From positions 2,401-51,238 of the forward strand of contig PLLA01000063.1 of assembly GCA_003140835.1 (NCBI GenBank): a DNA stretch of 48,838 nt. The letters are read 5' to 3'. Positions within the stretch are counted from its first letter, which is position 1. The number at the start of each line of letters is the position of its first letter. The position numbers and the translations under genes are program-made. The stretch comes from Candidatus Tumulicola scandinaviensis. GTDB lineage: Bacteria > Vulcanimicrobiota > Vulcanimicrobiia > Vulcanimicrobiales > Vulcanimicrobiaceae. Below are positions 8,112-16,244 of the stretch, piece after piece. The notes beneath the pieces were generated by a model. It had not been told where the DNA came from. It worked only from the letters and a program-made list of their open reading frames with translations, and made no database searches.

Positions 8112-10079
8112 ATGCACATGAACAGCAATTCCGACGCCATCGAAACGCTGTCCGACGAGAAGCGTAGCTTTTCGCCGCCTGCCGATTTCGCCCGCCAAGC
8201 AAACGCACAGCCCGGGATCTATGAAGAAGCCGAAAAGGACTACTTGGAATTCTGGGCATCGTGGGCGCGCAAACTCGAGTGGATGAAGCCGTTCTCGACG
8301 ACGCTGGAGTGGAACGAACCGTTTGCTTCGTGGTTTGCCGACGGGCAACTCAACGCGTCGGTGAGCTGCCTCGACCGTCACGTGCGAGCCGGCCGAGGCG
8401 ACAAGATCGCCTTCCATTTCGAAGGCGAGCCCGGTGACCGCCGCGCGATCACGTATCGCGAGCTGCTCGACGAGGTGTGCCGGTTCGCCAACGGTTTGCG
8501 AAAGCTCGGCATACGCAAAGGCGATCGCGTGGCGATCTACATGCCGATGATTCCGGAGCTCCCGATCGCCATGCTGGCGTGCGCGCGCATCGGCGCGGCG
8601 CATTCGGTGATTTTCGGCGGATTCTCTCCCGAATCCATCGTGGACCGCGTCAACGATGCCGCCTGCGTCGCGCTCATTACGTGCGACTGGGGCTGGCGGC
8701 GCGGTCACAAGGTCGCGCTCAAGCGAAACTGCGACGTCGCCATGGAACGGACGCCGTCGATTCGGCACTGCATCGTTGCCGGCCGCATCGCCGATGACGT
8801 CTTCATGCACGAAGGGCGCGACGTTCGCTGGAGCGAGATCGTCGCCGGCCAGCCGGCGACCTGCGAACCCGAGCGGATGGACGCCGAAGATCTGTTGTTT
8901 CTTCTCTATACCAGCGGAACCACTGCAAAGCCGAAGGGAATTAAACACACCACCGCAGGCTATTTGACGCAAGCCGCGATGACGCACGAGCTCGTCTTCG
9001 ACCTCAAGGCCGATCGCGACGTGTTCTGGTGCACCGCCGACATCGGCTGGGTAACCGGTCATTCGTATATCGTTTACGGTCCGCTGGCCAACGGCGCGAC
9101 CAGCGTTCTCTACGAAGGCACGCCCGATTTCCCCGACAAGGATCGCTTCTGGGAGATCGTCGAGCGCTACAAAGTCACCATCCTCTACACTGCGCCCACC
9201 GCGATTCGCACGTTCATGAAGTGGGGCGTCGAGTATCCGGGTAAGCACGACTTGTCCTCGCTTCGCCTGTTGGGCACGGTCGGCGAGCCGATTAATCCCG
9301 AAGCATGGATGTGGTATCGCGAATGGATCGGCGGCAACCGCGTCCCGGTTGTGGACACGTGGTGGCAAACCGAAACCGGAGGCATCATGATCGCGCCGCT
9401 TCCCGGCGTCACCACGTTGCTTCCCGGCAGCGCGACGCGCGCGATCCCGGGCATTTCGGCCGACATCGTAGACGAACGCGGGCAGCCGGTTCCGTGGGGC
9501 GGAGGGGGTTATATCGTCTTGACCCGGCCATGGCCCGGCATGCTGCGCGGGATTTGGGGAGACGACGAACGCTACCGGGAAACGTATTGGTCCAAGTTTC
9601 CCCATCTGTACTTAGCCGGCGACGGTTGCCGCCGCGATACCAACGGCAACTTCTGGTTCATGGGGCGCATCGACGACGTCATGAACGTCAGCGGGCACCG
9701 CATTTCGACTACCGAAGTCGAGAGCGCACTGGTCGATCATCCAAAGGTCGCCGAAGCGGCGGTGTGCGGGAAGCTCGACGACGTAACCGGACAGGCGATC
9801 TACGCCTTCGTGACGCTGCGCGGCGGCGATCCCGGGTCGGACGAACTAGCCGGCGAGCTGCGCGAGCACGTCGCCGCCAGGCTCGGGAAATTCACGAAAC
9901 CGAAATACCTTACGTTCACGCAAGAACTCCCTAAGACGCGCAGCGGCAAGATCATGCGCCGTCTCCTGCGCGACATCGCCGACGGGCGCACGTTAGGCGA
10001 CACGACCACGCTGGCCGATTCGTCGGTCGTGCACGAGCTTCAGGAGCGCGCCAAGATCGAATCGCTATCGGCCGAGTAA
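8112..10079 (+). CDS. acsA: Acetyl-CoA synthetase (AMP-forming)
   Basis: A 655-residue Acs, the usual length. It activates acetate with ATP and CoA to acetyl-CoA via acetyl-AMP. Seen: the ACAS N-terminal region with YLEFWASWARKLEW, the phosphate loop YTSGTTAKPKG (266-276), VDTWWQTETGG with the tryptophan that sizes the pocket for acetate, LAGDGCRRD, the hinge region GRIDDVMNVSGHRIS, and the catalytic, normally acetylatable lysine in KTRSGKIMRR (K613). It is transcribed divergently from the heat-shock operon, with 43 bases between starts. Its last 15 bases overlap the end of dinG on the other strand. The ATG at 8112 is used; a second ATG two codons on is possible. Confidence 0.95.
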   Translation: MHMNSNSDAIETLSDEKRSFSPPADFARQANAQPGIYEEAEKDYLEFWASWARKLEWMKPFSTTLEWNEPFASWFADGQLNASVSCLDRHVRAGRGDKIAFHFEGEPGDRRAITYRELLDEVCRFANGLRKLGIRKGDRVAIYMPMIPELPIAMLACARIGAAHSVIFGGFSPESIVDRVNDAACVALITCDWGWRRGHKVALKRNCDVAMERTPSIRHCIVAGRIADDVFMHEGRDVRWSEIVAGQPATCEPERMDAEDLLFLLYTSGTTAKPKGIKHTTAGYLTQAAMTHELVFDLKADRDVFWCTADIGWVTGHSYIVYGPLANGATSVLYEGTPDFPDKDRFWEIVERYKVTILYTAPTAIRTFMKWGVEYPGKHDLSSLRLLGTVGEPINPEAWMWYREWIGGNRVPVVDTWWQTETGGIMIAPLPGVTTLLPGSATRAIPGISADIVDERGQPVPWGGGGYIVLTRPWPGMLRGIWGDDERYRETYWSKFPHLYLAGDGCRRDTNGNFWFMGRIDDVMNVSGHRISTTEVESALVDHPKVAEAAVCGKLDDVTGQAIYAFVTLRGGDPGSDELAGELREHVAARLGKFTKPKYLTFTQELPKTRSGKIMRRLLRDIADGRTLGDTTTLADSSVVHELQERAKIESLSAE

Positions 10080-11993
10080 CGGATCGTCGCCGGCGGAAAT
10101 ACGAAAGAACTCGCCGAGCTCATCGAGGTGTTCGATTCGCCGCGCGGGCGGCAATGCGCTCAAGATCGTAGCGCCGTACCACGTCGATGCCGCGCGGCCG
10201 TCGAGCAAAGCGACGACGCCGCGGTCCGTCGTGCTGCGAATCAACCGCCCGAATCCCTGTTTGAGCCGCACCGTCGCTGCCGGAATCATGTAGTGTTCGA
10301 AACCGTCCAATCCGCGCGCTTCGAGTGCGCGGATGCGGGCCATGACCAGTGGATCGCTCGGCGTCGGAAACGGCAAACGATCGATGATGACGCACGAGAG
10401 CGCTTCGCCCACGACGTCGATGCCTTCCCAAAAGGTGCCGGTGGCGAACAGCACGGCGTTGGGCGTCCGGCGAAACCATTCCAGCAACTGCGTGCGCGGT
10501 AACTCGCCCTGTAGCCGCACCGGAAAGGCGAGCCGTTCGCGCAACAGCGCGTAGACTTCACGCAGGCGCGCGTACGACGTAAAGAGCACGAACGCGCGCC
10601 CGCGAGAGCGATCGAGGCATTCTTCTACCAACGGCGCGGCGTGCCGCGCGAAGTCGGGCGATTTCGGATTCAGCTTCGGAGGTGCGACGAATAGCCGCGC
10701 CTGGCGTTTGAAGTCGAACGGCGACGGCGCGACGAGTTCCTCCGCGTCGTCCACGCCGAGGGAGCGTCGCAGAAAGGGAAACGGCGCGATCGTCGCGCTC
10801 GTCAGCACGACGCTCTGCGTGTGCGCGAACAGGGTTGCGCGCAAAAAGTCGGCGACGTCGTGCGGGGCGCAGTTCACGCTGTACCGCCCGTCGCTTTCGC
10901 CTCGCTCGATCCACGCGATGGCGCGGTCCGACGCGGTCTCAGCCCGGTCGATGGTCGCCGAATGCGCCGTAACGCCGCGCATCGCGAGATCGCGACGGCG
11001 CTCCGCTTCGGCATCGTTCTCGGGCCGTTTCTTTAGCGCAGAGTGCCAGTTTGCATAAAGCCAATTCTCGAGCTGATAGAGCGCATCGCGTAAATCTTCG
11101 AGCGCCGGCCACGCCGCCTCGTTGGCCGCCAGCGGATAGCGGTCGCCCGGCACGCGGGCCAGCGCTGATTCCAGCGCCCGAACGCCTTCGTCGAGCCGCG
11201 CATCGAAGGCCGGCGGCAAATCGTAGACGCGATGGAACTTTCGCATCATGCGGCCGAGCGTCGCGCGCGAAAGGGTCGAGGTCAGGGCATCGGTGGCCCA
11301 TCGCTCGCACTGATGCGCTTCGTCGAGCACGGCCACGTCGTAAGACGGCAGCAAACCGCCGCCGACCGCCAGGTCGAGAAAAAAGAGCGCGTGGTTGACG
11401 ACGATCAGATCGGCGTACTTCGCTTCGTCACGTTTCTTGAAGTAGAAGCAGTCGCGGAAGTGCTCGCAAAACTCGCCCACGCAATCGTCGGCATCGGCAT
11501 CGAGCTGCTCCCACTCGTCGGATCCCGGCACGAACGAAAGCTCGGCGCGATCGCCGGTTTCGGTCCGCGCCGCCCACGTCCAAAGATGCTGCATCGTGCG
11601 CGAAGAAGCGACCAAACGATCCGACCGCAGCCGCTCGAACTTCTGCTTGCAGAGGTAGTGACCGCGCCCCTTGAGCAGCGTGACGCGGACCGGAACGCCC
11701 AGCGCAGCCTGCACCAACGGAATGTCCTTGCGAACGAGTTGCTCTTGCAAGGCGATCGTGCCGGTCGAAAGCACAACCTTCTTACCGCTTCGAACGGCGG
11801 GAACCAGGTAGGCCAGCGACTTGCCGACGCCGGTGCCGGCTTCGACGATCGTGTGAATGCCCTCGAGAATCCCACGCTCCACGAGTTGGGCCATCTGCAG
11901 TTGACCCGGCCGGGCTTCGAATCCGGGCAACGCACTGCTCAGTGGCCCATCGGCGCCAAAGAGCTGCTCGATCGTCCCCGCAGTCGGGTTCAT
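10065..11993 (-). CDS. dinG: DinG/XPD-like superfamily 2 DNA helicase
   Basis: A 642-residue ATP-dependent 5'-3' helicase of the DinG/YoaA type. Walker A GTGVGKS is at 53-59 and the DEAH box at 224-227. Four cysteines between them (C115, C171, C176, C182) have the spacing expected for the 4Fe-4S cluster of XPD-like helicases. C-terminal helicase motifs include FATGTFWEGIDVVGEAL and KQGFGRLIRS. Such enzymes resolve R-loops, D-loops and replication-transcription conflicts. ATG start at 11993, six bases after the rhomboid gene. It converges with acsA and overlaps it by 15 bases. No DEDD exonuclease domain is fused at the N-terminus, unlike some Gram-positive DinG proteins. Confidence 0.92.
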   Translation of the reverse strand: MNPTAGTIEQLFGADGPLSSALPGFEARPGQLQMAQLVERGILEGIHTIVEAGTGVGKSLAYLVPAVRSGKKVVLSTGTIALQEQLVRKDIPLVQAALGVPVRVTLLKGRGHYLCKQKFERLRSDRLVASSRTMQHLWTWAARTETGDRAELSFVPGSDEWEQLDADADDCVGEFCEHFRDCFYFKKRDEAKYADLIVVNHALFFLDLAVGGGLLPSYDVAVLDEAHQCERWATDALTSTLSRATLGRMMRKFHRVYDLPPAFDARLDEGVRALESALARVPGDRYPLAANEAAWPALEDLRDALYQLENWLYANWHSALKKRPENDAEAERRRDLAMRGVTAHSATIDRAETASDRAIAWIERGESDGRYSVNCAPHDVADFLRATLFAHTQSVVLTSATIAPFPFLRRSLGVDDAEELVAPSPFDFKRQARLFVAPPKLNPKSPDFARHAAPLVEECLDRSRGRAFVLFTSYARLREVYALLRERLAFPVRLQGELPRTQLLEWFRRTPNAVLFATGTFWEGIDVVGEALSCVIIDRLPFPTPSDPLVMARIRALEARGLDGFEHYMIPAATVRLKQGFGRLIRSTTDRGVVALLDGRAASTWYGATILSALPPARRIEHLDELGEFFRISAGDDPLLGR

Positions 11994-11999
11994 TCTAAA

Positions 12000-12647
12000 C
12001 TATCGATCGCGCGGCGGTTCGTATTCGGTTTCGAGCTGAGTACCGGTACTCGCGTCGACGACGACCGGCTGGAGACGCCGCGGCGGCGCGTAGATCGCGA
12101 ACGTCAGCACGAATCCCGCCAGCAAACCCGAGATGTGCGCTTGCCACGAAATCGCCGGAACGGTGAACGTTATCACCAGATTGATGATCAGGATGCCGAG
12201 ATTCGCGCGCACGAGGTCCATGCCGGGCTTGCCGAGCTTCAATCCGATGGCAAACAGGGCGCCGAAGAGTCCAAAAATCGCGCCGCTCGCGCCGACCGTC
12301 GGCACCAATGGCGGGCTAAAGTACACGACGCCCAAGCCGGCCGCGACCAGCGACATCATGTAAATGAACAACATTCGCCACGGCCCGACGGCGTATTCGA
12401 TGAAACGTCCCAGGAACCACAGCGACATCATGTTCACTGCGATGTGCAACAAGCCGCCGTGCAGGAACGCGCCCGTAACGATGCGCCACCACTGCCCGTC
12501 TTGCAGCACGGCCGCCGGATAGAGCGAGCCTTCCTGGAGAACGCGTTCCATGTTGCCGCCGCCCGAAAACGATAGCACGCCCGGACCGGCGACTTTGACT
12601 TCCCATAAAAATCCGATCGCGTTGAGCACGATCAGAAAGCGCGTCAT
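12000..12647 (-). CDS. Rhomboid-family intramembrane serine protease
   Basis: A 215-residue polytopic protein with about six transmembrane helices. The catalytic dyad is visible: Ser in GASGAIFG (S121) and His in QAHISGLLAGF (H171), along with WWRIVTGAFLHGGLLHI typical of the rhomboid core. Rhomboids cut single-pass membrane proteins within the bilayer; the substrate here is unknown. The C-terminal tail (from about 185) is hydrophilic with an acidic end. Start: ATG at 12647, or the GTG immediately before it (12650). It lies nine bases after the DtxR-family gene and six before dinG, so probably in one unit. Confidence 0.93.
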   Translation of the reverse strand: MTRFLIVLNAIGFLWEVKVAGPGVLSFSGGGNMERVLQEGSLYPAAVLQDGQWWRIVTGAFLHGGLLHIAVNMMSLWFLGRFIEYAVGPWRMLFIYMMSLVAAGLGVVYFSPPLVPTVGASGAIFGLFGALFAIGLKLGKPGMDLVRANLGILIINLVITFTVPAISWQAHISGLLAGFVLTFAIYAPPRRLQPVVVDASTGTQLETEYEPPRDR

Positions 12648-12656
12648 CACGTGCGG

Positions 12657-13331
12657 TTACGTGCCGTCGTTCGCGACCACGATCATGCGTGCGAGTTCGA
12701 GCGAAATCGCATGCCGCTCGTTCCCGATTTCGATCGTCACCGGGCCCCCCAACGGGGCTTTCTCGAGGATCCGGACGGGCGCGCCCGGCCGCAATCCGAC
12801 CTCGCCCAGATAACGCAAGATTTCGGGCACTTCGTCGGTGACGCCGCTGACGACGGCGCGGCGCCCTTCATCGATCTGTGCGAGCGGCACGCCGGTTCTC
12901 GGCGGTTCGCTCAAATCGCTGGGCGGCACCGGATGGCCGTGCGGACACGTTTGCGGATTTCCCAGCAACGCAACCAGCCGGTCCTCGACGCGCTGCGATA
13001 TCGCGTGCTCCAGCATGCACGCCTCGGCGTGGACCTCGTCCCACGGCATGCCCAACACGTCGGTCAGCAACCGCTCGGCAAGGCGATGGCGCCGCAACAC
13101 GCGGACGCCGACTTCCAGTCCTTTGCGGGTCAGCTTGACCTCGCCGCGCGCAACGTACTCGACGTAGCCGTCTTTGTCGAGTTTCTTGAGCATGCCGGAT
13201 ACCGATGCGGGTGCGATTCCCAACGCCGAAGCCAGGCCTGAGGTCGTGACGCCTGGTCCCTCGTGTTCGAGGCGATAGACGGCCTCGAGATATTCCTCGA
13301 TCGACTCGGCGAAGTGGCTATGGCCCGACAT
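12657..13331 (-). CDS. DtxR/MntR-family metal-dependent transcription regulator
   Basis: A 224-residue regulator with all three DtxR domains: winged helix (about 8-70), metal-binding dimerisation domain (71-140) and a C-terminal FeoA/SH3-like domain (from about 150). By eye alignment the metal ligands are E13 and E16 (the MntR D8/E11 positions), H82, E86, H101, C105, E108 and H109. Cys at 105 matches DtxR/IdeR, whereas the N-terminal acidic pair matches MntR, so iron or manganese sensing cannot be decided. The ATG at 13331 lies inside the end of the adenosine deaminase gene (14-base overlap). No metal transporter is adjacent, so its targets are elsewhere. Confidence 0.93.
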   Translation of the reverse strand: MSGHSHFAESIEEYLEAVYRLEHEGPGVTTSGLASALGIAPASVSGMLKKLDKDGYVEYVARGEVKLTRKGLEVGVRVLRRHRLAERLLTDVLGMPWDEVHAEACMLEHAISQRVEDRLVALLGNPQTCPHGHPVPPSDLSEPPRTGVPLAQIDEGRRAVVSGVTDEVPEILRYLGEVGLRPGAPVRILEKAPLGGPVTIEIGNERHAISLELARMIVVANDGT

Positions 13332-14394
13332 GGTGAGTTTCGCTTCGACGCACGGCGTCGAGTTCCGTGGCCAGATGCGCCTGCATCGCCTGCTTGTGCT
13401 GCGGCTCGGCGAAACTCGCATCGATCGCGTTGCGCACGAACCGCACAAGGGTATCGGCCCCAGCGACGCGCTCGACGATCGCGTACTCGGCCTCGATGGA
13501 GGTTCGAAACATGGCCGGATCGTCGGCATCGATGGTGACGATGCATCCCGCGCGGTCGAACTCGGCGAAGGCGTGGCCGTTCGGCGCGGCAATTCCGGTG
13601 ATTTCGTTCGACGTTGGGCAGATCTCGAGCGGGATTCGATTACCGGCGAGCAACTCCACGACCGACGGATCGCGCAGCGCGGCGATGCCGTGTCCGATGC
13701 GTTCTGCGCCGAGGTGCTCGACGGCGTCACGGACGCTTTCCGGGCCGGCCGCCTCGCCCGCGTGCGCGACCGTATGCAGTCCGGCAGCACGCGCGTAAGC
13801 GAACGCCTGCGCGAACGAGCGCGGCGGAAACCGCACCTCGTCGCCGCCGAGGCCGATACCGATCACGTCGAGATCGGTCAGCGTCGCCGCGAGTTTCGCC
13901 GTGCGCATCGCACCGACGTCGCCGAAGTTTCTGGTCAAGTCCACGATCAACTTGAACTCCGCGCGGGGACGCACGGCTCGCAGTTCGGCGACGATTGCGG
14001 CGAACGCCGCGCGCACGTCGAGCGAGCCGTTAAAAAACGTCCACACCGACGGTGAGACGAACAACTCTCCGTAGATGACGTTCTGCGCTAAGGCGTCTTC
14101 GACGAACTCGCGGGCCAGGCGGGCATAGTCGTCCGGTTCTGCCAGCGCTCGGCTCGCGGCTGCAAACGCCAGCAAGAACTCCTGGAAATCGCGGAAGCGA
14201 TAGGGATCGGCGCGGTCGGCCGGCTCGCTCGGCTCATCGGCAAACGTGCCGGGCTCCCGGCCGGGATGGTAGCGCAGCGAGACGCCGTGTTTATCGGCTA
14301 ACTCGACAAAGGTCGCGCCGCGAAGGCTTCCCTCGAGGTGACAGTGGAGGTGGACTTTTGGAATCGCGTGCGCCAACGCCATATCCGCTCGCAT
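13318..14394 (-). CDS. add: Adenosine/adenine deaminase family protein
   Basis: A 358-residue metal-dependent deaminase of the adenosine deaminase superfamily, converting adenosine (or adenine or a related purine) to inosine with release of ammonia. Zinc ligands and catalytic groups: HLHCHLEGS (H15, H17), VAHAGEAAGPESV (His plus catalytic Glu), RIGHGI, LEICPTSN and IDADDPAMF (final Asp). The start is ATG 14394 or ATG 14382. Frames reaching further upstream run into the tRNA gene and are not real. The family contains both adenosine and adenine deaminases, and the sequence alone does not settle which. Divergent from the tRNA; coupled to the DtxR gene by overlap. Confidence 0.9.
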   Translation of the reverse strand: MRADMALAHAIPKVHLHCHLEGSLRGATFVELADKHGVSLRYHPGREPGTFADEPSEPADRADPYRFRDFQEFLLAFAAASRALAEPDDYARLAREFVEDALAQNVIYGELFVSPSVWTFFNGSLDVRAAFAAIVAELRAVRPRAEFKLIVDLTRNFGDVGAMRTAKLAATLTDLDVIGIGLGGDEVRFPPRSFAQAFAYARAAGLHTVAHAGEAAGPESVRDAVEHLGAERIGHGIAALRDPSVVELLAGNRIPLEICPTSNEITGIAAPNGHAFAEFDRAGCIVTIDADDPAMFRTSIEAEYAIVERVAGADTLVRFVRNAIDASFAEPQHKQAMQAHLATELDAVRRSETHHVGP

Positions 14395-14480
14395 TCGTTG
14401 TCGTTCCCGCCGACCCGTGCTGCCGTCGGGATATCGCTGAAGGGGCGCAACCTTAACCGTCGTATTAGGGTTGTTCCCGT

Positions 14481-14557
<77 letters not shown>

Positions 14558-14563
14558 AATCAG

Positions 14564-14596
14564 ACAGGTCCGAGAGTTCTCGGACCTGTTATTTTT
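14564..14596 (+). terminator. Rho-independent terminator after the initiator tRNA
   Basis: acaggtccgaga (14564-14575) is perfectly complementary to tctcggacctgt (14578-14589), forming an 11-12 bp stem, followed by tattttt (14590-14596). Confidence 0.92.
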
Positions 14597-14625
14597 GCAA
14601 CTTCAGCCTGCCGGAGATAGAGAAC

Positions 14626-14892
14626 GTGAAGTACGTCTTGTTTTACGAATCGGCCGACGACGTGGCGTCCAAAGCTCCGCCGCACATGGCGGCGCATCGC
14701 GCTCGATGGCAACACTTTGTCGCTGACGGCACGTTGTTGATGATTGGGCCATTTAGCAACCTCGAAGAGGGCTCCATGGGCATCTTTACGACGCGCGAGG
14801 CGGCGCACGCTTTTGCCGAAGGCGATCCATTCGTCCTCAACGGCGTTGTTGCAAAATGGTACGTCCGCGACTGGTACGAAGCGATCACGTAA
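14626..14892 (+). CDS. YciI-like (YCII-related) protein
   Basis: An 88-residue protein of the YCII ferredoxin-like fold. It starts VKYVLFYESADDV, has the conserved central His (PPHMAAHRARW) and the DGTLLMIGPF strand, and ends in WYVRDWYEAIT. The fold is often a small dimeric unit linked to aromatic-compound chemistry or fused to other domains; no function can be assigned here. The start is GTG at 14626 with GGAG nine bases upstream; the longer frame would overlap the tRNA and its terminator. MarC follows 16 bases later, probably co-transcribed. Confidence 0.82.
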   Translation: MKYVLFYESADDVASKAPPHMAAHRARWQHFVADGTLLMIGPFSNLEEGSMGIFTTREAAHAFAEGDPFVLNGVVAKWYVRDWYEAIT

Positions 14893-14908
14893 CGGGGGAG
14901 CGGTCTTC

Positions 14909-15532
14909 ATGATATCTACGCTTAGCGGCAGTTTGGGCATCGGCGAAATCTTCATCTTTCTCTTCATTACGATGGGGCCGTTTACCGTGCTCCCCGTCTT
15001 CGCGCGGCTAACCCGCAACTCGGAACCGTCGTTCGAGCGGCAGCTCGCGACGCGGACGTTCCTCATCGCTTTGGTGGCGGCGCTGGTCAGCGCGGTGTTG
15101 GGGTCGGCGCTGATGGGACGGTGGCACCTCAGCGTGCCCGCGATCGCGTTTACCGCCGGCGTGCTGCTGTTCGTGGTGGCGTTGCGCAGGCTGCTCGACT
15201 TGTACGCCACACATCCGGCGGACGACGCTCCGACGCCCACGCTTGCGATGGCGACGGCGCCGCTGGCATTTCCCAATATCGTAACGCCGTACGGGCTCGC
15301 GATTGCGGTCACGCTGCTGACGCTGGCGCCCGAAGCTCGCTGGCAGATTCTCGGCTGCATGACCGCGGTGATCGTGCTCGATTACCTTGCGATGTTCTTT
15401 GCAAAGCCGGTGATCAAGGTGCTGGGGCTCCCGCTCGCGCTGCTAGGCGTCGTGCTCGGCGTACTACAAATCGCGCTGAGCCTGCAGATCGTGATTTTCG
15501 CAATTCGCATCATGCTGCAAACGCCGAAATGA
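14909..15532 (+). CDS. MarC family integral membrane protein
   Basis: A 207-residue protein with about six transmembrane helices, of the MarC (UPF0056) family. Visible family marks are IFLFITMGPFTVLPVFARLT near the N-terminus and PLAFPNIVTPYGLAIAVTLL (about 116-135) in the second half. MarC proteins are inner-membrane proteins of uncertain transport role; the old link with multiple antibiotic resistance was withdrawn. ATG at 14909 preceded by GGGGGAG. Its stop overlaps an ATG of the mgtC-like region (ATGA at 15529-15532). Confidence 0.88.
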   Translation: MISTLSGSLGIGEIFIFLFITMGPFTVLPVFARLTRNSEPSFERQLATRTFLIALVAALVSAVLGSALMGRWHLSVPAIAFTAGVLLFVVALRRLLDLYATHPADDAPTPTLAMATAPLAFPNIVTPYGLAIAVTLLTLAPEARWQILGCMTAVIVLDYLAMFFAKPVIKVLGLPLALLGVVLGVLQIALSLQIVIFAIRIMLQTPK

Positions 15533-16244
15533 CCCTATAGCTGACGACGTTCGCAGTGCGCCTGCTCGTCGGAGCTCTGCTCGGTTCGGCAACGGGTTCG
15601 AACGGCAATGGCGTCAGCGCTCCGCCGGCTTGCAGACGAGCGCGCTGGTTACCACCGGTGCGACCCTTTTTGCGCTCCTCGATACGGCGTACGCCGGTGC
15701 CAACTCGACGCGCATTTTGGCGAACATCGTATCGGGCGTTGGTTTCCTCGCCGGCGGCGTGATTCTCAAGGAAGGCACGAACGTCAGCGGGCTGAACACG
15801 GCCGCCACCATCTGGGCGTGCGCGGCGGTGGGAGCGCTCGCTGGGGTCGGCCTCTATGCCCCCGCGGCCCTGGGTGCGGGCGCCATGATCGCGATCAACC
15901 TGTTGATGCAGCCGCTCGTGGCCGTCATCGACGATCGCGCCGTCGCCTATCAGGAGCGGCGCGGCAAAACGACCTATCGTCTTCGCGTCGTCGCCAACGA
16001 CCTCTCGCCGGCCAACGTGCGCGAGCTGGTCGTCGAAGCCGTGAATGCGACGCCGCTAAACCTTCACGCGCTTTCGACCGAATCGACGGACGAAGGCGAG
16101 GAGATTCGTGCGGAAGTCGTTTCGCTTCGTCGCGACGATAGCGCTGTCCAGCGGCTTGCATCGCAACTCTCCGACCGGCCCGACGTCCGCAACGTCACCT
16201 GGAGGGTCCGACGAGGCGTGACCGCCGCGGCGTGCGTTAGGTAA
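15529..16244 (+). pseudogene. mgtC: MgtC/SapB-family membrane protein, frameshifted
   Basis: The N-terminal MgtC helix (LTTFAVRLLVGALLGSATG) is in one frame up to about 15597; the family continuation (FERQWRQRSAGLQTSALVTTG) is in the next frame from 15597. One extra G in the acgggttcg run (15592-15600) would restore ATGFERQ. The natural coupled start, ATG 15529 overlapping the marC stop, is followed by an in-frame TAG at 15538-15540, so either translation begins at CTG 15541 or GTG 15556, or there is a second lesion. Downstream of the shift 204 residues stay open: the remaining helices (about three), then a C-terminal ACT-like cytoplasmic domain (about residues 112-195). MgtC proteins are linked to Mg-limitation and phosphate/ATP homeostasis. 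Could be a decaying gene, a programmed shift or a sequencing error. Converges with the next gene, overlapping by eight bases. Confidence 0.75.

Noticed and set aside
8061..9605. 514-codon open frame on the minus strand opposite acsA
   Set aside because: Mirror frame of a clear Acs gene; composition rich in Arg/Asp/His/Gly is typical of antisense frames in GC-rich genes and no domain is seen.
11232..12575. 447-codon plus-strand open frame over dinG and the rhomboid gene
   Set aside because: Spans the boundary of two genuine minus-strand genes and carries no family signature.
14450..14475. CTTAA/TTAGG pair before the tRNA as a Pho box
   Set aside because: Only two units and spacing is 12, not 11; the site lies before a tRNA gene.
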